Assembly: GCA_025266875.1 (NCBI GenBank)
Contig: JALLLT010000047.1
Coordinates: 124,001-188,000, forward strand
Source: Fennellomyces sp. T-0311
Lineage: Eukaryota; Mucoromycota; Mucoromycetes; Mucorales; Lichtheimiaceae
Direction: 5' to 3'
DNA length: 64,000 nt
Below are positions 10,923 through 23,344 of this stretch, piece by piece. The notes beneath the pieces are model-generated. The model saw only the letters and a program-made list of their open reading frames with translations. It made no database searches and was not told where the DNA came from. Each line of letters starts with the position of its first letter. The first letter of the stretch is position 1. Position numbers and translations under genes: made by a program.

Positions 10923-12897
10923 ATGAACTTCCAGTCAAATATGTCGTTTATATCCAAAGCCATATCCTCAGTCAAACTCAACTTTAACGATCTCAAAATC
11001 AACTTGGACGAGATACCCATCGGAACTAAAATTGCCGTTGCCGCTGTAACACTTCTTGGTCTGCTGTCGCTAAAATACAATGATCGTGCCGTTTTTACCA
11101 AGCGACGCAAGGATGTTCCTTTCATCAAGGGCGCCCTCTTGTTGGTGCACTTTTCCGCCAGATTAATTCGGCTGATCGAGTTTACGATGACATTGCCGAA
11201 ACTTTCGAACGTATGGATACACTAACAATGTAAGTCATGTTCCACAAACAGGGTTCTTGATCACCTGTTTTAGAAATCCAAGGGCTCATCTTATTTTTTT
11301 TTCTCAGGGCACAGTCAATCATTGGCTTGCCTCCACAGATTATGACCATTGATCCGCTGAATATCGAATATGTTTTAAAACGTAAGCTTTTTTTATTATG
11401 CAGGTCGATTAGGCAGAAAATGATCCTTATTCATCTTCCATAGATAACACGCCCAATTATGTGAAAGGCCAACAAATGCTTGATGCTATGGGTGATCTAT
11501 TTGGACATGCTATATTTACTTCCAACGGCGATACCTGGAAATATCAACGAAAGACAGCAAGTCATATCTTTAATGTGCTGACGCTTCGAGATCATTTTAC
11601 AGAGTGAGTAGAGCTGTTCTGGTAATTGTCGTAATCATTAACGGCAGTGACGGTGTAAGTGTTTTTCATGCAAGAACTCAAAACATTGTCTGAGCACGTT
11701 TTTGAGATCCGGGCTGCGACTCATGAACCTATTGACTTTGCACACTTCATGTCCAAGTATACCATGGAATGCTTTGTCCGGTAAGGTCAACAAGGGTAAT
11801 CATCATTTAACCATATTGTAACTCGTTTATAAATACACAGTGTGGCATTTGGAAAACGGCTCAATGGAATACTAAACGAGATGAACGCCCATTTTGCAAC
11901 CTCGTTCGATACCTGTCAACATATTTCGTTCAACCGCTTTGTCAACCCATTTACTGATATGATTGAATGGATGAAACCTATTTTCTCTCCAGGGACAACG
12001 TCATACAAACAGCATATGCAGATTATCAACAATTTCGCCTACGGAATCATCAAGGAACGACGGCTAAGATTGGCTGCCGGATACGAATTTCAGGACATGT
12101 TATCTCGATTCATGACGACAGAAAAGCCTAATGGAGAGCTACTGAGCGACGACGAGTTGCGAGATACTCTTCTAACATTTTGGCGGCTGGCCGTGACACC
12201 ACCTCTGATGCAATCAATTGGACTTCTATTGTGTGATGACACATCCCGAAGTTGAGGAGAAGCTTCTGAAAGAAATCCATCAGTATCTTCCCAACGATAC
12301 CGATGATCCACGACAACTATACGAGGTTATCAAGAAAATGACATATGCACATGCAGTGTAAGTGAACAAAATAAGGGATGGGCAGTTTGCTCGGTGTTCT
12401 TATAATGGATGAAAGGTTTTATGAGGTGCTGCGACTATACCCATCTGTGCCAACCAGCATTCGGCTGTCTTTGGAGGAGGATCGACTACCAAGCGGCGTG
12501 CATGTGTGTAAAGGCGATTCGATCATGTGGAGTCCATATGCGGCCGGCCGTTCTTCAAAAATATGGGGCGAGGATGCACAAGAATTCAATCCAGAGCGAT
12601 GGGTGACTGATGACGGGAATCTCCAGCGAGTGAATCAATGTGTCTGGCCTGCTTTCAACGCTGGTCCACGTGTCTGCCTAGGTAAGATACCGATGATGTG
12701 GGAAAGTGTATGACTGCTAAACAGGCTGGTTGTTTGGATCAGGTCAAAATCTGGCAACTCTGGAGGCTCTTGTTGTGATAACCTATTTGTTGAAGCACTT
12801 CAAGTTCACATTAGTACCTGACCAGGAGATTACTTATGCCTTGTCGCTTACACTTCAAATGAGAAACGGCATGAAGGTGCATGTGGCGAACCGCTAA
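10923..12897 (+). pseudogene. Cytochrome P450 with several frameshifts
   Basis: A membrane-anchored heme monooxygenase of the fungal P450 superfamily. Exons (approximate): 10923-11229, 11308-11381, 11444-11603, 11648-11780, 11841-12357, 12416-12681, 12743-12897. An N-terminal hydrophobic anchor is followed by the I-helix AAGRDTTS, the K-helix ExxR (EVLR) and the heme loop FNAGPRVCLG, so all hallmarks are present. The frame, however, breaks at four places: about 11120-11150, in the T run at 11662-11666, at 12178-12181, and at 12231-12236. Each looks like a one-base gain or loss, and the sequence between breaks is well conserved. Either this is a young pseudogene or the assembly has indel errors. 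Splice sites are otherwise normal. The gene lies behind a dense CCAAT-box promoter. Confidence 0.85.
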
Positions 12898-13078
12898 ATG
12901 GTTGCGACCAGGTTATCCAAGTATTTAAGCTGGCGTAGCTTCCATATACGCATCCATATATTCATTTAGACCATCATATGCATAGATTGAGCTTTATATA
13001 AAATGAAAAGTGCATTGGAATGTACATTGAGCAGTTTGGAGGATATGTATGCAGAGATCAAAGGGTTCATTGGATTTC

Positions 13079-14500
13079 CTATTCTTGGGCCGCAATATAA
13101 GCAACGACGTATTCGTGTTCCATCAGTTGATCCCGATATTTTTCCAAAGCAGTGTAAGATGTCTGAATAACCTGCAACTCCTCTTTCTTATATCGCTCAA
13201 TGTGATCTGCCATGGATGGAGCCACTTTCTGTGCTGGTATGGCAGACGATATCTCGTCGATGTGGCCTTCAAGAAGATTCATCAGCAAGATGACCACTCG
13301 CAGCTCGATGAGCGGAAACTGCTCTGACTTTGCAACCTTGATAGCTAACGAATCCAGTGTGTCGATAACCTCACCTTCCAACGAAGCTTGAATCATAACC
13401 GGGTCATCCTCATCATCCGACGTTTTGTTACTCTTCTCTGACAAAGTAAGGTTGGACACGTCAGGCAGAAGCTCGAACATAATGTCGTCCTCCAGAGCAG
13501 CGATATACATCATCGCAAGCGAATCTCGTGTCCATCCTGTGGAATCCCAGCCGGTCTCTTCCTCCTTGAGTGGCGCTGACAATGTCACAACAGGTCTCTT
13601 TAGCTGCGACACCCATGAGATTTTCACTTGACTTGCCGGGTCCTGCATATCGAAGAAGTTGGCGAATGGAGCAGTCATCTTCGATGACACTGGGTTTCCA
13701 TCCAGCGTGAATCCGTACAAGTAGAGAAGCTCTTGGTTTGGCTTATCGTCCCCATACGATAGGAACAACTCGTTGCCCGCCAACGATCCAACGGCGTCTG
13801 GGAATGGAACCAGATCGATCCCGCCATCCTTTGTGGGCTCCCATCGAATTGTAGGATCCATTGAATGATTGGCAAAGTCAAAGAAAGGCAGCAGTACGGT
13901 ATCGTAGCCAAGATCATCTGTATTACTGCTTCCAACGCTGATGGCGCGCGACCAGAAAATAGCGTTGGCCCAGAGCCACATGTCGAACGTCATCCACTCT
14001 ACCGCCGTTTTGACAACCTCCAGCTCCTGCTTCAGAAACATGCGTTTGGCGCGAAGAGGCATGGATAGACCAGTGCCATCGAGTGTTCTTGAACCCTCAT
14101 CGTCCAAAAACAAGATACTAGTCTTGCGAATGTCATCCAAAGAAGGTAACACGTCGATGTAGGGCTTCCAGAAAGACGACTTTTGCTTGCTCGAGAACTT
14201 TTGTAGCGCGAGAAAAAGTCGTAGCGTGAATCGTTCTTGCTGCGGCAGGCGCACAAATGTTTCGAGATCCTCTTCGTCAATCTTTGACAAGGCTTCACAT
14301 AGTTCCAGATTGTTTTTGATTGCACGAGTTGCGGTAATCAGCATGTTGTGTGGAATATGCACGAGTGTCATTCCGTCATTTGAAATGCTTTCTTTGGCCA
14401 GCAGTCCGTGTCCAGCGTATTCTGTTTCGGCAACGTCCACATGAGGCGACTTTATCCCATTGTCTTTCGCCCAATTGACGAAAGCGCTGATTGAAGCCAT
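13079..14500 (-). CDS. SET-domain protein lysine methyltransferase (SETD3/6, Rubisco LSMT type)
   Basis: A single-exon 473-aa protein of the SET family related to Rubisco LSMT, SETD3 and SETD6 and the yeast Rkm enzymes, which transfer methyl groups from S-adenosylmethionine to Lys (or His) of non-histone proteins such as ribosomal proteins. The SET core is split by an insert, as is typical: an N-terminal strand with GHGLLAKESI near residue 30, then LPFFDFANHS (residues about 205-214) and FLSYGDDKPNQELLYLYGF (about 245-263), which give the cofactor pocket and catalytic Tyr. The C-terminal part is helical and fits the LSMT substrate-binding domain. Length and motif order are normal. The exact substrate cannot be told from sequence. 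Its 3' end faces the P450 gene about 180 bp away. Confidence 0.88.
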   Translation of the reverse strand: MASISAFVNWAKDNGIKSPHVDVAETEYAGHGLLAKESISNDGMTLVHIPHNMLITATRAIKNNLELCEALSKIDEEDLETFVRLPQQERFTLRLFLALQKFSSKQKSSFWKPYIDVLPSLDDIRKTSILFLDDEGSRTLDGTGLSMPLRAKRMFLKQELEVVKTAVEWMTFDMWLWANAIFWSRAISVGSSNTDDLGYDTVLLPFFDFANHSMDPTIRWEPTKDGGIDLVPFPDAVGSLAGNELFLSYGDDKPNQELLYLYGFTLDGNPVSSKMTAPFANFFDMQDPASQVKISWVSQLKRPVVTLSAPLKEEETGWDSTGWTRDSLAMMYIAALEDDIMFELLPDVSNLTLSEKSNKTSDDEDDPVMIQASLEGEVIDTLDSLAIKVAKSEQFPLIELRVVILLMNLLEGHIDEISSAIPAQKVAPSMADHIERYKKEELQVIQTSYTALEKYRDQLMEHEYVVAYIAAQE

Positions 14501-14698
14501 GTCAAAGGTGCGGACGCGACTGTTTTTCTCCTATGTGTTTGGGCTTAGTGTGAACTGAGTGACTTCAGACAAAGCTAACCCAGCAATCTCTATCACTGGA
14601 AGAGCATACAGCACCTGCTGTATATCGATCCACGGTTTATATTCATATCACTGAGTGATGAATCTATAAGGCTTAACTAGAATGCTTTTGTGCTCTTT

Positions 14699-17600
14699 CT
14701 ACGTATTATAGCCCTTGTCCTCCAGTAAGATTTGTTCTGACCACGCTGTCCGGGATGACCGCACGCTATCTGCTTCCTCGTTACTGCGACCAAACAGCTT
14801 GATGAAACCCTTTTTCTTGGTGGGATAACGCGACTGCTGTTGTATTCTCAGTTGTTGAAGCGGGTCATTTGTCTTAATATTGTTGTCCCCAGGCAAGTTG
14901 TCATTTTCCTCCTGGTGTGCCGCATTGAGACACTGATATAGTTCGTCATCAATATAATACGCCTTATTCATAAGTTCTGTCAGCTGTGCCCGCCGCAATA
15001 GATCATTCGTTAGCTTGCGATTCTCGTCCAATTGCTGCTGCAGATACTGAAATTCTGTCAAGGACACAGCCGGATTTCCGCCTTCTGGTCCTGTCTGGGG
15101 GATATGATCATGCTGTGATCGGCCCTTCATTGCCAAGACATCCAGGGGCTGATCCTCGCTGCCTTTTACTGTGGATGTCAACCCATGTATATCGATCATG
15201 GTCTCATTTTGACCTTTGAAGAATTGATGGTGCACTGGGTTGACATAGGGCGTAGGTTGTCGCAAAAACCCATATTTGTCGCGAAGTTGGTTACGTAGCG
15301 ACGCTTTGAGAGGGCCCATGGAAAAGCGATGGACAACGCCCCACGGTGATTTTGGTCGTGTACCAAAGAGCAAACTGTTGATTGTTAGCAGTAAGGAGAA
15401 CAGACCAGCCACCGGGCCAAGTGCTGTAATTACAGTATACGTTCGTTGCTCTTGTAATGTTGTTTCGACCAATTGTTCCGGGAGAATTTCAATCATGGAG
15501 TTTTCAGGATTTGGTGCGTCAGGTACCCGACTATCAATTGTCGTAATCAACTCTGGGATGTCGTTGAACTTTTGAGCAAATCCAATCTTGTTCCAGGGAA
15601 TATTCGCGAGATATCTATGCATTTGAAACTTGTAACTGATGGATGTCTTTTGGCCTCGTAAAATGGTGTATCGGTTCGCTCTTCTTTCGTTATTGAGTAA
15701 GTCTTCCTGAAGCCACGCATCTCGTTCTGATTTCTTTGTAATGGATTGTGTCTGGTTGATGCCAAATATCGCCAAATTGCGGTTCTCTTCTCGTCTGTAA
15801 AGATCGATTCGAATGTTGGTGTTGATCTGGTTATAGTAGCGAATACGATAATAGAACTGGATTTGGCCACCGTAATCAGAATTGGATGTAAACTGAAATT
15901 CTGGCGGTGGTGTAAAGAGCCAACAAAACGTTTGTGATGTTTCCATGTCGATTTCTGCGTAAGGATATAGCTTTGCTGTCTGTAGTCGGCGCAAGTACCC
16001 AAGATCTCCGCAACTTCTTGAGGGAATCGCATCAGAAACACAATCTACTTCCACTTCAACTGCTCCTTCAAAGCAGAATCGAATATCTGGTGAGCGGGGA
16101 AAGGGGGTTTGAAGAAAAGCACATAGTGTTAGTGATGAAATAATTACACAGAATTAGAGCACAATAGATCATGTAGCTACCTGGCATTGACATATTGTCT
16201 ATTGGTCTATTGTTATTTAGTGTTGTCACCGGACTTTCCAAAACTAAGTTCACGTTATGAGAAAGGTACGAGACAAATATAACAAACAGAATCAACTTTG
16301 CCACCAAATGTGAAGCCTCAGTCCATTTTGGCTCTCCAGTTCTACATATATATCAAGAGACGATGTTAGAGAGTTATTGATTGTCTATTTTTCTTTTCCA
16401 CACTCACCTCGGATCCCATATTAAGTACGTCCAGATTGCTATGAATCCTCGTTTTACAGAACGCTTCCAATGCCAGCAGATTAACACAAGAATAATTAAA
16501 AGGATACCGCCACCAATAGCAACCCCAACGATTATTCCAGTGTTGTTTCCTCCGTTGCTTCCCTCGTTCATGGCATTTGACGAGCTTGAAGTGAGATTAG
16601 CGACTGATACAAACGGTCCAGACGGGTTTGTGTCCTCCGGAAGTCTCAAGACATCGATCTCGTTGGTGAACCCATAGCTTGCTTTACCTATTAATTGAGT
16701 TAACAAATTCTGTTTGAAACTACATCTACAGTGTATTAATGAGTACTATGACTAGCACTAACACATACCGAATGCTATTACAAGCGAACTATCATTTAAT
16801 ATTCCTGCACTGAATGCCGTACGAGGTATGAGGGGTACATGACTTGATTCTTGTGGATGAACACTCCACTTCCATGATCTCAAATCAAGAGTGGCGATAT
16901 CGGTATATAATGGTCGTTTAGTGACTGATAAACGCGCCGAGCCAAGGTTCCCTAGTAATTATTATTGTTAGTTCGCTATTATAACGACGTGGTTAGGAGT
17001 ATGTTCAAATTGTTTACTCACCTCCAAAGTAGTATATTATGCTGGGATCCGACGGTGCTGTTTATCACGAAAATATGGTGCTTTTAGCAATTGTAAATAT
17101 AGCATTTTCTGTTCAAGTTTCTATATTTACCTGGAAATGCAAAACCAAGGTACCTGATATTGTACTCTTCGTTAGTTGTATCATTATAAGAGATTGCTCC
17201 ACCACCATCAACGCTCGTAAAATCTGAGGTTGCTTGTCCCGAAAATTTCTCTGTGATCGTATCAAACAAGAAGACATAATTGCTGATTGCTGGAATGTAC
17301 AAAATGCGCCCATTTCTGAAATATAGTAGCACTTTAGCAAAAGCTGACAGTACATATAAAGGTGGCGGCTATAGGTGAACTAACTTACGAGATAGGGATT
17401 CCCGGCGCATTTATCCAACCATACAATATTTTAGGTACATCTGTCGGGATTGGTGTATAAAGTTCCACTGTAGGATCATACTTCCAAATCTGAAACCCTG
17501 CTTCTTGGGTTTCATTTCCCGTAAGCCTTCCTCCGGCGATGTAGATCATTCCATTTGGCATCAGTGTTGCTGTGCTGTATGCACGGTTCGAAGGAAGCAC

Positions 17601-18098
17601 GCTTCCTGCTGCTGTTTTTGCTGGTACAGCTCTGAACGTTGTAGTCCGAAAGTCATACTCTCGCAGATGCATGGCGTAATTTTCTGGAATTGAAGCATCA
17701 GCAGAACTGTAACCACCAAAGAAAAGCACACGATCAGTTTTAGGATTATATACTGCAGTTGCTCCTATATAAAACTGATTAAAGCTGGTACTGTTTTCGA
17801 CAAACGAATATTCCAAGCTGCCGTTCTGCCAGTTGAAGCTTAGCGCTTGAAAGTAGGGAACGTAATCTCGGAATGTACCGCCTTCGTCCATCCATCGACC
17901 TTCTCCACCGTAGCAGTAAAGTACATTGTTTCGAACAAATGTCGTGGCTTCACGTCGGTGAGGAAAACGTATGGGGTTTCTTAATTCTTCGCTGACGTTG
18001 TATACTGCATCGACATTCATGGTAAAGAGTAAAAGCTGGTGGATCGCTGCTAATAAAAGCAGGTTCATGGGGTCTTTCAACCAGCAGGCGGTTGGCAT
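14699..18098 (-). CDS. Kelch (galactose-oxidase-like propeller) membrane protein with three TM segments
   Basis: Seven exons join in frame (minus strand: 17389-18098, 17131-17315, 17022-17057, 16769-16951, 16408-16687, 16181-16341, 14699-16086) to give 980 aa. The ATG at 18098 is the first in frame and opens a signal peptide. Residues about 40-375 form kelch/beta-propeller repeats (VLYCYGGEGRW, RVLFFGGYSS, GMIYIAGGRL, IIYYFGG). A Ser/Asn-rich stalk leads to TM1 (about 421-445), a short loop with GEPKWTEASHLV, and TM2 (about 476-494). A second, probably extracellular, domain opens with DIRFCFEG. TM3 (about 733-757) is followed by a roughly 220-residue tail with a coiled coil (LQQQLDENRKLTNDLL). 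I recall similar proteins in Mucoromycota, function unknown; the oxidase copper ligands were not traced. Looked at alone, the downstream part could be taken for a separate gene, but splicing at 16342-16407 keeps the frame. Confidence 0.85.
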
Positions 18099-18119
18099 TA
18101 TTTGACTGTTGGTACACAA

Positions 18120-21100
18120 GTACTTAAGAGTTACTATTGCGTCTTTATATAAACCTGGATTTCGGGTAAAGATCTTTGTTTCTGTACTACTTGATATCGA
18201 TCATTAAGAAACCGCTACTGACTCTATGTGAAAAGGAATATCAACTACGCAATTTTTAAGCGCAATGTCTTTTGGTTTGCTCTTGTGATACTGAATATAA
18301 TCTCAAAAGTGCTGATGTGTTACGAAAAATAGAGTTAGTTACACATACTTGGTGTTGGTAAGGCTTTGGGGCGCCACTATGCTATGCACTTGATGTGAAT
18401 GGTAAACTCCTAACTCGTATCATATACTGTACCAACTGACATTTGATAAATATTGATCCGCTTTCTTTACTCTGTGGAAACAGTGCAGTCACTTCAACAG
18501 GGCATTAAACCGTCCACATTTGCGATTTTAATGATGGAAGCTAAAAAAATTCACTCCGTCTTGTGCTACTTGGCGCACTTCGAAAGATCTAACGATCCTA
18601 TTGCTAGTATCAAAACCCATCTTTTTTTCTGCCACTGTTGCAGAAGAAGTGATCTCGCCCGTTTCGTCAGTTTATCGCAAAAATTAATGTTTTTTGAAAC
18701 ATATCCAATGAGAGACATTGAGATAGAGCGTATTACATTGGTAAGTAAAACCAAATGTCACCAGCTTGCTCGAGACGGATCGACACTTTTTCATTTGAGA
18801 TTGCCCGCTCAAGCAAGAGCTCTAGCAAAAATTAGCCCAGTGGAATCTAACAACTCCTCATCGCCAATTTATGACCACTTCCGTGTCAATTCTTTAAGCA
18901 AACTGTCAGTGAGAGAGTATACAACATATCGCTATGGTGTATGTATTTTATAACCGACACAAACCTTAATTTTTCTCAATTTTTTAATTTCAAATTCCGC
19001 TTTATATATAAAGGTAGAGAGGGTTACACACAGCTAATCGTGTCTGCCAACTCTTCTGTGGGACTTCTGTCGCCTAGGACTTCCACTGCTGCCTCTCCTG
19101 CATTGTGGCCTAAACTATATGCTTTGATATATTGCATGTACTGATTATAGTATCGTTGTATGATAGCCTTGTCTGCTGTCTTATAGAGTAACTAGTGAAT
19201 GTTTTTTGTAGGCCGCGGAATGAGTAGTCACATTGCAGACGCGCTTCACGTTTTGCTGCAAGGTGGCGAGTGAGCTACCATCATAATTAGCACAAAATAA
19301 ATTATCAGCACCTTCTTTTCATGATAAGTCATTGACCAGAGAAAGTTCAGGTCTGGCAATAGGCATTAACTGATTCGCTGATATGTTTGGAAGTTCCCAG
19401 TCTTCTTGCCCCTCAACGGATTCAATTGTTGACTCCAATGACTCACCAGGATCACTTGTAGCAGCCTTCTTAAATTTTCAACTGGTACAGTTCAAATTTG
19501 CAACAGCTTTTTGACACTTTATTTTACCAGCCATTCTGTAAGAGATCGAAACAAGAAGGATATAGATGAGCAACGGCACGCTGAGATCGTAAACGTAGGT
19601 CCAGCCAATGACAGCGGGTACATCAGTGTTACACAGTTATTTCAAACTCAATAAGGCATTTGGGTATTCTCAATTTTTTCTCGACCTTAGTATATTTTGC
19701 CCGAACTGACCAACTTTGAACTCTCATAAAAATTTTCTTTGTTAGAAAAATAAATAAAGTGGCTCGTAATAATTATTTACAAAGGCTTTATCTTCCATTA
19801 TTACGAATTAGTTTTACGAAATATTGACATAGAAAGTGTTATAACGATTCAAAGTTGGGGTAAATTTGTGTCGGTTATTAAATACATGCACCATATCTCA
19901 TTAGAGATGGCTCTGCCTGGCAGGTATTTGTTATCTGATGGCCAGTACACTAGTGATTCGTATTTAACAGAAAAACTTACTGTACAAAAGTACTTTCACC
20001 AAGCCCATCCATCAATTCCCAAATAATAGCAGAAAACAAGTACAGCTTTATCTTAGGCGTGTTATATTTCAGCATATGTTTTCGTTATTGAACCAGGTAC
20101 TTTGAATAAAGCTACTTTCGGAATTATGGAAAAGTATACGTATGTAACTTATTTAAGAACCTGACTAATACTCTGTTGAATGGTACGTATATATACTTTC
20201 ATGATCAAACATTGTTATCTGCTCATTTCTCCAAATGATTACGTGCTATGTCCCATATTTATCGATTTATGAATGTTGCATGGTATTCCCAGTCTTGGGA
20301 ATACAGTAGTATGTACTTTACGCATTACCACCTAAATAACCAGAACGTGCGTAAGTGTGAAACCCATGCATGTACGTAACTAACCTGCTTTACATGTGTG
20401 GTTCTGTAAGGGTCTACTTGTACTATGGCAGTGCCATCTCCGCTGTCTACTATCTCGGACTGCACTGACCTGCTTTTTTTTCGTTTATCAATATGGTTTT
20501 TTTTTCCAAGCATGGATTTTCTCATCCTTTGTAATAATTTAACAACACCTTAAAACCACAAGGGAAAAACCCAATACCTTTAGGAGCAGGTCTATTACCT
20601 CTCAAAAATAAATTATAACTGCTGAACTAACCTGCTTTTTAAATGGGTTGTGATTAAGGATAAGTACGTATAGAGTCAACCAATGTAAAGTTGATGGCCT
20701 GATATGGATATGTATAGCTGGTCAGCAAAGAAGATATATTTAGAAAATGCTGATGGAAATTGAAGAGAAAATATCAATGTAGTGCATGGAAGTGAAGGGC
20801 TACAGGGTACCTTCGTGGTTTCTGCGTTTATCAGCTGACGTCTTACTACGTACGTATGAGAACAAATTGACCAACTTAGGGCATTTCAAGTGAATACTTA
20901 TCTTATCTCCGTGTGATGTTGTACAAGGTCAGGGAAGATTTATGCTCTAAAAAAAGAATTACTCTCTTCGATTGCACATGCCTTACTATTCCACTAAGAG
21001 GTACTTTTCTATTGTCCCTTTGACAATCTGCTGTTCATGGAGAAAATCCATCTTTCATAATGTTTTTTCTGTGTCGATACCAAACATAATGGAGCTTCAT

Positions 21101-21841
21101 TTGCGGCACTATAAATATTACTACATAAGCTTTAATAGTGAAGTGACCTCATGAACCTATTGCAGAATTATTTACTTATCGTAATCCCACGACATATGGC
21201 GTGTCCAATTAATTGTTACACGTAATCAAATTTCTTCTCTGTTCCCCTTTCGGTAATTCGCCCATCATCAACAACGTAAACCTTCCGATACTCGAAAAGT
21301 CGTGGATTTTTATGTATAGGTATTCTTTTACTTTACCACGTCATATAGTACGTGGAAAAATTGAAGAACTTTAATTGGATATAGATCGTCGGCCGCTTTA
21401 CTTATTGAAAATACGTTTGTCGTTGTTTATGGTCAAGAAAATCATTTTTGTTAGGATACATTATTTGTTTACAAGATATTCTACCTAGACGTCGTGCACC
21501 ATCTGCTGCCAATTTATCCATTTGTAGTCAACAGACCTACGTTGCCGAATCGTATGAGCCTGAATACCATAATAGGCACTTATCCACAAAACTGGGCCCC
21601 AATGAATTAACTGAAAAACCTTTATCCGCCTGAGCATCAGGAAAACAGCTGTGTTTGGTTTTTCTCTGATTTAAAATCAAACCATCATTTTCGAACAGGG
21701 TACAGACGTGATACAGTGTTACTGTTAAATACGAATAAGCTCTCCTCATATACGGGCATCTTTAATGGATAAGGAATATAATTGATATTGGAATACAAGA
21801 AAAGTAGAGGCACTAATATTAAGATTTTGAAAATATACACA
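18120..21841. other. 3.7-kb intergenic region, mostly no recognisable gene
   Basis: AT-rich, with many short frames lacking codon regularity. A plus-strand frame of 166 codons (18453-18953) starts at TTG and shows no recognisable motif. A decayed minus-strand fragment at 19319-19625 is listed separately. No RNA gene was recognised. Confidence 0.5.
19319..19625 (-). pseudogene. Remnant of a membrane protein gene (C-terminal part)
   Basis: A minus-strand frame reads a hydrophobic segment (VPLLIYILLVSISYR), a basic stretch, then one in-frame TGA, after which the same frame goes on for about 50 codons of normal Ser/Glu-rich tail and ends in TGA at 19319-19321. A stop also lies just upstream. The pattern fits the last exon of a dead gene for a TM protein with a cytoplasmic tail. 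The family is not recognised. Confidence 0.35.
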
Positions 21842-23344
21842 TTATTTTGAACCGTATTCTTCCATCAAACCCTCAATAGCTGACTTGCTACCAAAGATCA
21901 AGCCAACAATACCAAGAGCAACGGCAAAGAAACCAAAAATCAGTTCGTAGAATGGCTTGTTTCGGAAGCCAGTGAGGCGGTAATAGAAGATGACAGGGAA
22001 GATGAAAATTAAAGTACAGTTGGAAAAGGCGCCCAACAACGACATGATGTTACCGAACGATGGAACCTTGACTGCAATGACGGTAACGACGACAATGTAG
22101 ACGACGCGTAGAATGAAGCGTAAGATAAATTCGACGTATTTTGAGTGATGGAATGTAGATATCCGCAAGATCTTTTCGCAATCCAGGGCAAACGATGTCA
22201 TCAGAACAGGCATGGCGAGCAATACGTGAGCTGTGATGATGATGATGGCGGCAAGCTTGGGCCCACTGTCGGGCAAACTGTTGTAAACCGGGGATTCGAC
22301 ATCAGAACCGTAGTAGTAGTAACCAGGAATGGCGGTGATGAAGTAGATGGCTACACAAGTCGAAAGACCAGCGAAAATCACACGGTTCCAATGCTTAGGG
22401 TTTCGCATGCCTGCTTCCACGTGGGGGTAAATAGGATTACCACCGAAACTGAAAGCAATCGAACTCAATGCAATGGGGAACATGGGCCAAATCACAGGAT
22501 CGTGATGAGCGTTGAGTTCGCGCTCGTGGTCATCCTTGACAGCCATGCCGAGCACGATCAAAACCGTAATAACGGTTGTCAAGACACCAAAAAGACTGGT
22601 GATACCGACTTCCTTGAGTGATTTGAAGAAAATATAAGGGATACCGACGACGGCAGCACAGATAATGGTCCAAATTCCGGGGTCGAGTTCAGCACTGGTG
22701 CCCTTGCAGGCCTCGGATATGTTTGCACCAGCCAGCATAACGTACAAAATAGGAACACCAATGAGGGTGACGGCTGTGAAAAAGAATGCAATCCAGCCTC
22801 CAATTTTTCCGAATGCGGCTTCGGCTACTTCTTGGTATGAGGAAAGCCGAGATCGTCCGTCGTAATAAAGGCATTTGATAAGAATAATACCGGAATCTGG
22901 CGTGACAACATAATATTAGAGTCTTTTTCTTGTAGTGGTGTATGTAAAGTCTTACATGTCGAGAAAAACCAACTAAGAAACAAAATGAGCAAGCCTATCC
23001 AGCCACCTTGAGCTAAAGCGTACTTAGAATATCTTGGTTAGCGTCTGCTTGATTTTTCGCACGACTTTTGCTAGCTTACGGGCAGTTGCAAGGCACCTGT
23101 GCCTGCGACAACACAGACAACATTGAAGTAGGCAAGGAAACTGGAACCTTGTGCCTCACGTTCGACACCATGGGAAAACTTGCCACCGAGTTCGTAATCG
23201 ACTGTTTTTATGTCAATAAAACAGATTATTTCCTTTTTCAGGGGGTTTATTGCACTCACCAACGGATTGGCATTCTTTGACAGATTCTGCTACGCTTCCG
23301 GTAGGAGTATGGGCCTTCTCGCCCGAGAATTCTTTGATGCTCAT
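21842..23344 (-). CDS. Amino acid transporter of the AAAP family (AVT-like)
   Basis: A polytopic transporter of the amino acid/auxin permease family; fungal AVT members move neutral amino acids across the vacuolar membrane by proton exchange. Exons on the minus strand 23260-23344, 23080-23201, 22956-23022 and 21842-22896 join in frame to 442 aa with about 11 hydrophobic segments. Family hallmarks are the first helix, VVCVVAGTGALQLP, which carries the unwound substrate-binding stretch, then a GGW-containing helix, and FSFGGNPIYPHVEAGMRNP in mid-protein. The N-terminus is a short hydrophilic tail (MSIKEFSGEK). The ATG at 23344 is the first in frame. Substrate and compartment are inferred from family only. 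Confidence 0.88.

Noticed and set aside
18453..18953. Plus-strand frame of 166 codons
   Set aside because: Starts at TTG, shows no domain, signal or codon regularity, and no splice partner was found.
20040..20640. Short similarities to the F-box pseudogene (CGGAATTATGG near 20115, TAGGAGCAGGTC near 20583)
   Set aside because: The matches are brief and in the opposite order to the F-box gene, so they do not support a further relic.
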